49,280 bases of DNA from Chroococcus sp. FPU101. GTDB lineage: Bacteria > Cyanobacteriota > Cyanobacteriia > Cyanobacteriales > Microcystaceae. Location: contig NZ_BLJI01000032.1 in assembly GCF_017312365.1 (NCBI RefSeq), positions 1 to 49,280 on the forward strand, given 5' to 3'. How positions within the stretch are numbered: position 1 is the stretch's first letter; each line of letters starts with the position of its first letter. The notes beneath the pieces are model-generated. The model saw only the letters and a program-made list of their open reading frames with translations. It ran no database searches and was not told where the DNA came from. Positions 17,103-24,411 of this stretch are shown piece after piece. Made by a program: the position numbers and the translations under genes.

Positions 17103-18413
17103 ATGGCAGTTATTAAAGGTACTGATCCCTTTTTATGGTGGAGTGGTAACGATAATCTTACTGGAACCACACAAGACGATCAAATGTATGGCTATGGTGG
17201 AAATGATACGCTTTCGGGTGATTGGGGCAATGATGTACTCTATGGTGGTACAGGTAATGACTCTCTATATGGAGGTTGGGGAAATGACACCCTGTATGGT
17301 GAAGCAGGAAATGATTCCCTATCAGGTAGTTGGGGAAATGATACCCTCAATGGCGGTGATGGAAATGATACTCTTTTTGGAGGAGAAAACAACGATTATT
17401 TAGATGGTTGGAATGGCGATGATTATCTCAATGGTGATGCGGGTAGTGATACCCTACTAGGTTGGACTGGAAATGATTATCTCTATGGTGGTGATGGATC
17501 TGATTCTCTTTATGGTGAAGCGGATAATGATACTTTAGGGGGTGGAACAGGTTGGGATTATCTCGATGGGGGTGATGGCAATGATTATATGTATGGTGGG
17601 TTAGACGGTGACACCTATATTGTGAATAACGCTTCTTTAGATAATGTGATTGAGTATGCCAATGAAGGAACAGATACCGTTAGGACAACTGTTAATGCTT
17701 ATATCTTGGGTGCGAATGTTGAAAATTTGGTTTTGGTTGGTCTAACCAGTCGTGGAAATGGTAATGAGTTAAATAATATCATCACAGGTAATGAAGCCAA
17801 CAATTATCTATATGGGGCTGATGGTAATGATAGCCTCAATGGAGGGAATGGTAATGATTCTCTAGATGGCTGGACAGGTAATGATCAAGTTTTTGCTGAT
17901 GCTGGTAATGATTGGATCTGGGGTTACTCTGGAAATGATTACCTGTACGGCGGTGATGGGGATGATACGATTTATGGCGAAGGGGAAAATGATGATTTAG
18001 GGGGTGGTAATGGCAATGATTTCTTGAGTGGTGGTGAGGGGAATGATTTCCTTACTGGTAGCTTTGGTAATGATGTCCTCTATGGCGATAATGGACAAGA
18101 TTGGTTCAGTTTCTGGACTCCCTCAGAAGGCATTGATACGATTCAAGACTTTAACGTGTCGCAGGATATGATTGAATGTAGCTATCTATTCGGAAATGAT
18201 TTAGATCAATGGACAACCCTGAGTAGCGATCGCTTTGTGATTGGTTCTGGTGCAATGGATAGTAACGATCGTTTTATCTACAATAGTGGCACAGGTGCCT
18301 TATACTTTGATTCTGATGGTATAGGTAGTGCCGCACAAGTTCAACTCGCCCAATTATCAACGGGTTTAGCTTTAACGGCCAACAATATTTATATTCAAGG
18401 ATATATTGGTTAG
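17103..18413 (+). CDS. RTX calcium-binding repeat protein, probably secreted
   Basis: 436 residues. About residues 18-175 and 235-335 consist of hemolysin-type nonapeptides (GGxGNDxLx; here often GGWGNDTLYGEAGNDSL), which fold as calcium-binding beta-rolls. They are separated by a serralysin-like linker (GDTYIVNNASLDNVIEYANEG ... VENLVLVG). The C-terminus (DWFSFWTPSEGIDTIQDFNVSQD) resembles the type I secretion end. No N-terminal signal peptide and no enzyme domain, so it is likely exported by a type I system as a surface or S-layer-like protein. AAGGAG precedes the ATG. Confidence 0.88.
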   Translation: MAVIKGTDPFLWWSGNDNLTGTTQDDQMYGYGGNDTLSGDWGNDVLYGGTGNDSLYGGWGNDTLYGEAGNDSLSGSWGNDTLNGGDGNDTLFGGENNDYLDGWNGDDYLNGDAGSDTLLGWTGNDYLYGGDGSDSLYGEADNDTLGGGTGWDYLDGGDGNDYMYGGLDGDTYIVNNASLDNVIEYANEGTDTVRTTVNAYILGANVENLVLVGLTSRGNGNELNNIITGNEANNYLYGADGNDSLNGGNGNDSLDGWTGNDQVFADAGNDWIWGYSGNDYLYGGDGDDTIYGEGENDDLGGGNGNDFLSGGEGNDFLTGSFGNDVLYGDNGQDWFSFWTPSEGIDTIQDFNVSQDMIECSYLFGNDLDQWTTLSSDRFVIGSGAMDSNDRFIYNSGTGALYFDSDGIGSAAQVQLAQLSTGLALTANNIYIQGYIG

Positions 18414-18423
18414 CACATATATA

Positions 18424-18451
18424 GAGGGAAGAAGGACAACCTTCAACCCTC
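18424..18451. terminator. Bidirectional hairpin between convergent genes
   Basis: GAGGG-AA-GAAGG-ACAA-CCTTC-AA-CCCTC is perfectly symmetric, with an AA/AA internal loop and a 4-base tip. It sits in the 53 bp between the stops of the RTX gene and the converging barrel gene, so it can serve both. Confidence 0.65.
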
Positions 18452-18466
18452 ATCTACTAAAGAATG

Positions 18467-19258
18467 CTAAAACCCAAAAGAATAACCCACCTTAAAGCGT
18501 AACTCACTACGTTCACCCGCACCTGTCGCAATATTCCCCTCTAAACCAACGTCAATCACACTTCTTAATCCGACTTGCTGACGAAGACCTACACCCGTTA
18601 TTAAAATAGCTCCTCCTTCTGTGTCCTGACTCGCTCTAACCCCCATCTGAGCTAAAAAGGTTCTGTCAAAACGTTTAGGATAGCCAAACGGTCTAGAATA
18701 GCCTAAAATTAAACTGGGAATGATTGATCGTTCTTCACCATCAACATCGGTTTTTACATTCAAGTCCAAATTTAGATGTAGACGGTTATATTGTCCGACT
18801 GTTTTACTGGCAATTCCTCTAACACGTAGATCGACTCCCCGCGCAGCTCGTCCTGTCGGTAAACCTACATCACCCCGAATGGCAAATGCTGGTATGTTAT
18901 CATACTCTCGATTGAAGTTATGGAACACCCCAACGGATAAATTACCCACATCAAAATCCGTATTATCCGTATCTGCTTTACCACCAATGCTAGGATTGAT
19001 CCCGATGACTAGATGACTATTAAGGGCAAATCCATACAAATATTCAATATCAAAAGATCCCCCAACACTACGATGACTGGGTATATTTAATCCTGCACCA
19101 AATTCAATTGACTGTTCACGATAAGCTAGACTTTCTGCATCATCAAAAGACAGTGGACGACCTGCATCAAGATTATTATGATCGACAGCAAGAGAGGGAT
19201 GGATAGCTAAAATAGTGGTAGATATCACTCCCCAAAATAATATTTTATGTGATTTCAT
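18467..19258 (-). CDS. Outer-membrane beta-barrel protein
   Basis: 263 residues. Signal peptide about 1-24 (ending PSLA), then alternating strands (SIEFGAGLNIP, GGSFDIEYLYGFAL, LNLDLNVKT, IPSLILGYSRPFG) and a C-terminal barrel signal ending in Phe (ELRFKVGYSFGF). It resembles small transporter-type barrels of the phenol-degradation MetA kind; that name does not tell the substrate. Its ATG overlaps the stop of the upstream gene by one base (TAATG), so translation is coupled and the two products probably act together. Confidence 0.7.
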   Translation of the reverse strand: MKSHKILFWGVISTTILAIHPSLAVDHNNLDAGRPLSFDDAESLAYREQSIEFGAGLNIPSHRSVGGSFDIEYLYGFALNSHLVIGINPSIGGKADTDNTDFDVGNLSVGVFHNFNREYDNIPAFAIRGDVGLPTGRAARGVDLRVRGIASKTVGQYNRLHLNLDLNVKTDVDGEERSIIPSLILGYSRPFGYPKRFDRTFLAQMGVRASQDTEGGAILITGVGLRQQVGLRSVIDVGLEGNIATGAGERSELRFKVGYSFGF

Positions 19259-20502
19259 TAGTTTTTCGGCTTAGATGTTGCAGGTTCTACAGGTTTTTGT
19301 ATGGAGTGTGGGGTGGGTTGTGTCATATTTGGCATCCAATGACCATCATGATTCATCGTTGGTTGTGGGGTGGGTGACGTTTGATGGACTGAATGATTAC
19401 CATGTCCTTGATGTTCAGTTCCTTCAGGCATTAAACCCATACCAGGCATACCAGGCATAAAACGATGATCATGTAATTCATTATCATAGCTTTGTCCCGC
19501 TTCCATTCCCTCATGATTTTTCGCCATTACTAACCAAATTGCCCGTTTAATCTGTTCTTCTTTTTGCTTTTCACTCATCGAGTCTGACGCAAGGACATCG
19601 TTAATCATGTCATGTAACATATGCAGGTTATCGAAAGTATTGGCAATTTGTGGGAAACGTTGGGAAAAGCGTGGACTAACTTCAGCAAACATCGGCATAA
19701 ATGTGCGGTCAGTTCTGTATAATTCTACTTCGTGGTATTGCTTACCGACAGTTGCATAGGCTGTTTTTTGTTCTTCTAAAGTTTTGCCGTACAGCATATC
19801 GTACATACTACCTTGCAACCAGTGATAGCCCCAAAATAGACCGTTTACTTTTTTGTATTCTTGACGAAATGCTTTTGAGTAGGGTTGTTCATCCAGATAA
19901 CCCATGTTCATCGGTAGACCTGTAATCGCATAGGGAACATTTTTGACATAAAATTCATACAAGCGATCAATTTCTGCTTCTTTTTCCGCTTCCGTCATTT
20001 TGGTACTGACTAAAACATCGACGGTTTGGGCATGAAGAATATGCGCCCAGTCGAACACTTGTTCTAAAACACCATACTTGCGTCCGAAAGTTGGTGAGAT
20101 ATTCGCTTCATCGGGCATAAAACGAGGTGGATTTTTCAGTACCCAGTTGATGCGATCAAAAGTTTTGGTTTCTAATTCTTTTTCTTTTCCTGTTACTAAA
20201 TCCTCATAGGCTAACGCATGACCAACCGCAACAGCATTCAAATCTAAGGCAAGGGGTTTAAGGTTATAGACAGCATCATTATAAATACCACGTTTGCGAT
20301 AGATATGATTTTTACTTTTATTATTCATCCAACTGGGTAATGTTGGTACGGATGGTAAGCTTTTCGGTTCGGATGTCGGGCTATTTATCTGAGGAACCGA
20401 ATGATTTTGATGTTGGGCAACTGCTGAATCAAGTAAAAATCCTGTGTTTAATACAAGAATACTAATCAAAAGAGAGGTTTTCTTAAATCGTTGATGTCGC
20501 AT
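19258..20502 (-). CDS. Periplasmic His/Met-rich protein with internal duplication
   Basis: 414 residues, family not recognised. Signal peptide 1-29 (ending SAVA). Two similar helical units are visible, residues 128-187 and 268-328, both starting FMP and carrying FDxxHxLH (H154/H157 and H294/H297), then an Asp-Val-Leu helix and a TEAEKEAEI/SEKQKEEQI segment. Residues 345-400 are extremely rich in His and Met (HDHRFMPGMPGMGLMPEGTE, HQGHGNHSVHQ, MNHDGHWMPNM), as in periplasmic copper/silver-binding proteins. Coupled to the barrel gene downstream. A role in metal binding at the envelope is an inference from composition and partner. Confidence 0.75.
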   Translation of the reverse strand: MRHQRFKKTSLLISILVLNTGFLLDSAVAQHQNHSVPQINSPTSEPKSLPSVPTLPSWMNNKSKNHIYRKRGIYNDAVYNLKPLALDLNAVAVGHALAYEDLVTGKEKELETKTFDRINWVLKNPPRFMPDEANISPTFGRKYGVLEQVFDWAHILHAQTVDVLVSTKMTEAEKEAEIDRLYEFYVKNVPYAITGLPMNMGYLDEQPYSKAFRQEYKKVNGLFWGYHWLQGSMYDMLYGKTLEEQKTAYATVGKQYHEVELYRTDRTFMPMFAEVSPRFSQRFPQIANTFDNLHMLHDMINDVLASDSMSEKQKEEQIKRAIWLVMAKNHEGMEAGQSYDNELHDHRFMPGMPGMGLMPEGTEHQGHGNHSVHQTSPTPQPTMNHDGHWMPNMTQPTPHSIQKPVEPATSKPKN

Positions 20503-20668
20503 GGTAAGATTAGCGAGTTAAATCCTGTTATCATGTTCAGTCTAAAAAAGAAAAATGAAATCAGGATGAAATTAGGTTTTTAATCAGGTTTCAATCTGTC
20601 ATCTATCAAATTGCAGTATCAACTAATTCAGCAACGATAAAATTACTCTCTCAATTTAAGCAAAAAAG

Positions 20669-21364
20669 TTATTTGGTTAAACCATGCTTGAGGGCAAAAC
20701 GAACTAATTCAGTTCTGCTGTTTGTTCCAGTTTTACTAAAAAGACGGCTAACATATTTTTCAACATTCCTGACACTGGTATCTAAACGACTAGCAATCTC
20801 TTTATTCATCAAACCTTCAGCCACTAAGTCTAAAACACTTTGTTCTCTGGGAGTTAGATCAATTTTGATTGGTGAAGGGGTTGTTGTAAAGCTTTGTTGC
20901 TGTCCAAGTTGTTGTTTAATTTCTTTGATTTCTTGGGCAATTTCTTCGAGTTTAGCACTTTCGCTGTTTGCTTGGGTATTAACACGACGACGTTCTAATA
21001 AATTTTTGACAATGGCTTCAAGTTCGTCTGGATCAAAGGGTTTAGATAAATACGCATCACAACCCGCATTATAGCCCTCAATCCGATCGCTTGTCATCCC
21101 TCTAGCCGTTAAAAAAACCACTGGTATCGCTTGAAAACGCGCATCATTGCGGAGTTTCTCTAAAAATTGGTATCCATCGACTTGAGGCATCATGATGTCC
21201 GAAATGACTAACTCTGGCGTATCTTTTTGCAGATATTCCCACGCCTCATTAGCATTACTGGCGACCTCAACATCAAATTCTTCGCTATCTTCTAAATAGG
21301 CTTGAACAGATTCTCGGACTCCAGGTTCATCATCAACCAGTAATAATTTAGCTGTTTTAGGCAT
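20669..21364 (-). CDS. rre1: Response regulator Rre1/Ycf29, NarL-LuxR type
   Basis: 231 residues. Receiver domain 1-120 with acidic pocket D11/D12, phosphorylated D56 (LVISDIMMPQVDGYQFL) and K108 (SKPFDP). A LuxR-type helix-turn-helix covers 165-231 (LTPREQSVLDLVAEGLMNKEIASRLDTSVRNVEKYVSRL). The sequence closely matches what I recall of cyanobacterial Rre1 (Synechocystis slr1783, plastid Ycf29), which works with Hik2/Hik34 in stress control of chaperone and sigB genes. ATG at 21364. It lies 166 bp upstream of the His/Met-rich gene on the same strand; whether it controls that gene is unknown. Confidence 0.85.
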   Translation of the reverse strand: MPKTAKLLLVDDEPGVRESVQAYLEDSEEFDVEVASNANEAWEYLQKDTPELVISDIMMPQVDGYQFLEKLRNDARFQAIPVVFLTARGMTSDRIEGYNAGCDAYLSKPFDPDELEAIVKNLLERRRVNTQANSESAKLEEIAQEIKEIKQQLGQQQSFTTTPSPIKIDLTPREQSVLDLVAEGLMNKEIASRLDTSVRNVEKYVSRLFSKTGTNSRTELVRFALKHGLTK

Positions 21365-21469
21365 GGTTTAAGCTTGCGGCTAGGCTTGTCATTGATCCCA
21401 TTATACGAGTTTAGTCCCACAAGTAGGGAGATCGATAGTAAAGAGGCGGTATATCAGGTTTTTACAAGA

Positions 21470-22258
21470 TCACGGGATAAGTAAAATAATTTCTACGGTA
21501 ATATTTTGATCCTGTTGTTTAATGACTTTGATGCGATGAACTTGACCCGAATATGGCGATCGCACAACTTCCGTATGATGTTGATCTCTAAGAGTTTTCA
21601 GTTGATTTTGAAGTAAAGCCAATTCGTCTTGTTGTCGCAAAATACGGGTTTGATAGTCGGCTAAACGTAATTGATATTCGTTTTGTTGCTGATCATAACG
21701 GTTTTTGGCTTCATCAAGCCTTGCGATCGCGGCTTCTAGTTCTAATCTAGCATGGTGTTGTTGATCTTGCAGTTGCTTGTATTGTTCGATTTCTTCAGAT
21801 TCAAAAATAGCACTTAATTCAAGCTGTTTAAACTGTAACTGAGAACCTGCATTCAATTTTTGATTAATTTGTTCTAGTTTGAGTTTAGCTTGACGTAGGG
21901 CTATTTCTTCAGATGCCAAATTGGGGAGAACTGGAGAGGGAACTAGAGGAAGCGGTAAACTTAGTTGAGTGATTTTTGCTTCGAGTTGCTGTTGTTTGGT
22001 GGCGAGTTCTTGTCTTTCTACTGGATGATCCGCAATAATCGTATCAGGTTGAATCCGATCGCCGATTTTGATTTTGAGATCATTTAATGAAGTAATTGTA
22101 ACTATAATTTTGTGCTGCGGGGACGTTGTTGGAGTCGGAATAGGAGAAAGTACAGGAGACGGGTTAGGGGGAGATGGTGAGGGTTCATTAAACACAAAAC
22201 TTGCACCCCAAACAATACTCACTAAAGCTGCCCAACCCACTAAATTATAGATACTCAT
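21470..22258 (-). CDS. HlyD-like membrane protein with long coiled coil
   Basis: 262 residues. An N-terminal membrane helix (VGWAALVSIVWGASFVF) is followed by a Ser/Pro-rich linker, a half lipoyl-like motif (LKIKIGDRIQPDTIIADHP), a coiled coil (about residues 80-225, rich in Gln, Leu and Glu) and the returning half motif (VVRSPYSGQVHRIKVI). This is the core of a membrane fusion protein without the usual beta-barrel and membrane-proximal domains. The start ATGA overlaps the stop of the YdjM-like gene, so the two are coupled. Last gene of a three-gene operon. Confidence 0.7.
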   Translation of the reverse strand: MSIYNLVGWAALVSIVWGASFVFNEPSPSPPNPSPVLSPIPTPTTSPQHKIIVTITSLNDLKIKIGDRIQPDTIIADHPVERQELATKQQQLEAKITQLSLPLPLVPSPVLPNLASEEIALRQAKLKLEQINQKLNAGSQLQFKQLELSAIFESEEIEQYKQLQDQQHHARLELEAAIARLDEAKNRYDQQQNEYQLRLADYQTRILRQQDELALLQNQLKTLRDQHHTEVVRSPYSGQVHRIKVIKQQDQNITVEIILLIP

Positions 22259-23283
22259 GGTTGTGGGATAATTATTTTGACCGTTAAAAAACCTGTTCCG
22301 TACTGATCCTTAAGATCCTGTAATGCAAGTTTTAGCGGATGGTAACTGAGTTTGACGGTTGAACCCGAAACCGTTAGCGTCGTATATTGATCGATGTTTA
22401 CAATAGGTTTAATTTCCTCACTGAGATCGACTTTTAACTCACCACTTAACCAAACTCGCTCAATTGGGTAATGTTGGGCTAGACTTTGTAAACGGGGTAA
22501 AATCGCCTCATCGTGAAACATAACGGTTTCTGCTTGGGTGATGGCAGGTTTTCCAACTTCCGTTATTAAATGAGTGGGTATGATCTGTTGATCGGTTTTA
22601 TAGATGCCTTGTCCGTCTGTTAAGATAAATTCACTATCTGCTGTACCAATGATCAGATAACGACCTTGAATCGGTGCGCGATCGCCATGTGTTATCCCAT
22701 GAATATCAGCCCATATCTCGTTAGTATAAGCGTATTGGTTATAAACTTGGAATAATCCTTCTTTGAGTCCCAGATGCAAGCTTACTAATTGCGGGATTCC
22801 ACCTTCACTAGCAGACCACATCCCCAATAATAATAAAGCAGTTGCCGCTACAACAATTGAGTATTCAGCAGGACTACCTGTAATGAGACGACGATAGGGG
22901 TTACGAACCGAATAAACCCAATAAGGAGCAGGCCAGAACAATTGTACACCTTTTTTTGTAAAACAATCGGAGAAAGAGGCTAAAAAATGACCCAAAGCGA
23001 TCGCAATACCAAGCTCAAGGTTACCTAAATGATAAGCAATGGGAAATAAAAATAGAATAATTAGACCAGTGGCTAAGACAGAATGAGTGATGGTACGATG
23101 AGGATATCGCGCTTCAAACCAACGAGCGATTGGCCAAAAGATTTGACCGATTAAACTACGACTGGTATCAAGATCAGGTAATTGTGAACCAACGATCGCA
23201 GAAAATAATACAATTGGATCGGCGGTATCTAGGATAAAAGAGGTTCCTGCGGCTGCAATCATGCCATGGGTTAAAGCCATCAT
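22255..23283 (-). CDS. YdjM-like membrane-bound metal-dependent hydrolase
   Basis: 342 residues. The N-terminal half is the YdjM/DUF457 membrane domain: MALTHGMIAAAG, SQLPDLDTSRS, YPHRTITHSVLATG and ALGHFLASFSDCFTKKGVQLFWP, with conserved His/Asp residues suited to a metal site, and a further membrane helix near 145-155. The C-terminal half (about 160-342) is an added beta-rich domain (IQGRYLIIGTADSEFILTDG; TLTVSGSTVKLSYHPLKLAL) that I do not recognise. Coupled by ATGA to the HlyD-like gene and 8 bp from the ATPase-like gene. Confidence 0.8.
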   Translation of the reverse strand: MMALTHGMIAAAGTSFILDTADPIVLFSAIVGSQLPDLDTSRSLIGQIFWPIARWFEARYPHRTITHSVLATGLIILFLFPIAYHLGNLELGIAIALGHFLASFSDCFTKKGVQLFWPAPYWVYSVRNPYRRLITGSPAEYSIVVAATALLLLGMWSASEGGIPQLVSLHLGLKEGLFQVYNQYAYTNEIWADIHGITHGDRAPIQGRYLIIGTADSEFILTDGQGIYKTDQQIIPTHLITEVGKPAITQAETVMFHDEAILPRLQSLAQHYPIERVWLSGELKVDLSEEIKPIVNIDQYTTLTVSGSTVKLSYHPLKLALQDLKDQYGTGFLTVKIIIPQP

Positions 23284-23291
23284 AAATTTTA

Positions 23292-24113
23292 TTACTCTCC
23301 TAAACCCTTACCTGGGCCTTTAGTGCGGCTAATTTGCTGTAGAATCATAATTGCCATCACGCCACAGCCACTTGTGATGTACAATCCTCGATTATGAGTG
23401 CCTAAACCAATCATTCTCAGCATTCCCACACACAGCAAAGCCCCAATAATGGCAGGCATAATCACGATATATTGGGTATGATTGGGTTTAGCTTTATGGG
23501 CAACTCCTAAAGCTTGTCTGGCTATGACTTGTTTAGCTAAAAGTGGATTTTTGCCCGCCTGGGGTTGTAGTTGTGCCAGTTGCGAGTCTGATAGTTCTAA
23601 ACCCTTATTTTCAGCTTCTTGGGCCATGACTTGACGAATATACTGATCACTGGGAAACTCTAATTCAAGATCGACCATTTGTAAGAAAATATCTTTCTTT
23701 AAATTTTTGAGGGCGAAAAGTACAATAACTGCACCTTTAGCAATCATTTCTTCGATCCAAAAGCGAATACTTGGTGTGAGACGTTCCGCGTGAGGAAAAA
23801 TTAACAGTGCTTGTCGAGTAAGATTCAGATTAATTTCAGTTTGTAATTGCTCAATGGTCAAAAATTTATCTCTTTCATCGGTTAAAGGTATATTCAGTTG
23901 ATTAGCGATATTCTGGAAAAAGGTTTTTCGTCCTCCTTTATAACTGGCTATAATGGTTTGGCGTTGTTTAAGAAAAGACTGATGGATTTGTTGTGCGAGT
24001 TCTTCCATCCCCATCCCCGCTTCTCCTATTACTAAAATTGAAATTTTTTGTTCAATTCCTTGACAAACTTTGGTAAAAAGATCTGAGGCGAAATGAGTGT
24101 TAGAATTAATCAT
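23292..24113 (-). CDS. Membrane-anchored AAA-like protein with degenerate Walker motifs
   Basis: 273 residues. The N-terminal domain has a P-loop-like turn (VIGEAGMGMEELAQQIHQ) in which the Walker Lys-Ser/Thr is replaced by Met-Glu. The Walker B position reads ALLIFPHAERL, with Pro where the Asp is expected, so ATP hydrolysis is doubtful. Two hydrophobic helices near the C-terminus (about 215-235 and 245-262) anchor it, and a basic tail follows. First gene of the trio with the YdjM-like and HlyD-like genes. Similarity to ExeA/MSP-type AAA proteins is by eye only. Confidence 0.65.
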   Translation of the reverse strand: MINSNTHFASDLFTKVCQGIEQKISILVIGEAGMGMEELAQQIHQSFLKQRQTIIASYKGGRKTFFQNIANQLNIPLTDERDKFLTIEQLQTEINLNLTRQALLIFPHAERLTPSIRFWIEEMIAKGAVIVLFALKNLKKDIFLQMVDLELEFPSDQYIRQVMAQEAENKGLELSDSQLAQLQPQAGKNPLLAKQVIARQALGVAHKAKPNHTQYIVIMPAIIGALLCVGMLRMIGLGTHNRGLYITSGCGVMAIMILQQISRTKGPGKGLGE

Positions 24114-24411
24114 CTATTTTCCCTTAAAAAATGAGTCGTAGATTAATTTGCGTCATATCTAAGGATCTAATTAAGATTCTTTTCGAGGACATACCACAAA
24201 TTTTGGATATTTTTTAATTCTTAATATTTTTTAACTAAAGCAATAAATCAAGAATTAAATTAATGAGAATGAAACAAAAAAAGGATTTTTAGGATTTGCA
24301 GCTAGGATGATTTAGTATTAAAAAGTTTAATTTTAAATATTATGAAAAATTGACATTATGATGTCATCAGGAAAAATACTGAATTCTTAACGTGTAATTA
24401 TCACGTAGATT
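24114..24411. other. Intergenic region upstream of the membrane trio
   Basis: 298 bp with no gene seen; very AT-rich. Two small palindromes lie at its left, close to the end of the hybrid kinase gene: TGACAT-TATG-ATGTCA (about 24350-24365) and ACGTG-TAATTAT-CACGT (about 24390-24406). The second could be part of an upstream control region or a weak hairpin. Confidence 0.4.

Noticed and set aside
17047-17403. 118-residue frame overlapping the RTX gene
   Set aside because: It is the second frame of the GND repeats; the Met/Ile repetition mirrors the nonapeptide DNA.
20503-21364. Rre1 as dedicated regulator of the His/Met-rich cassette
   Set aside because: Rre1 is a general stress regulator in cyanobacteria, and mere closeness on one strand with a 166-bp gap is too little support.
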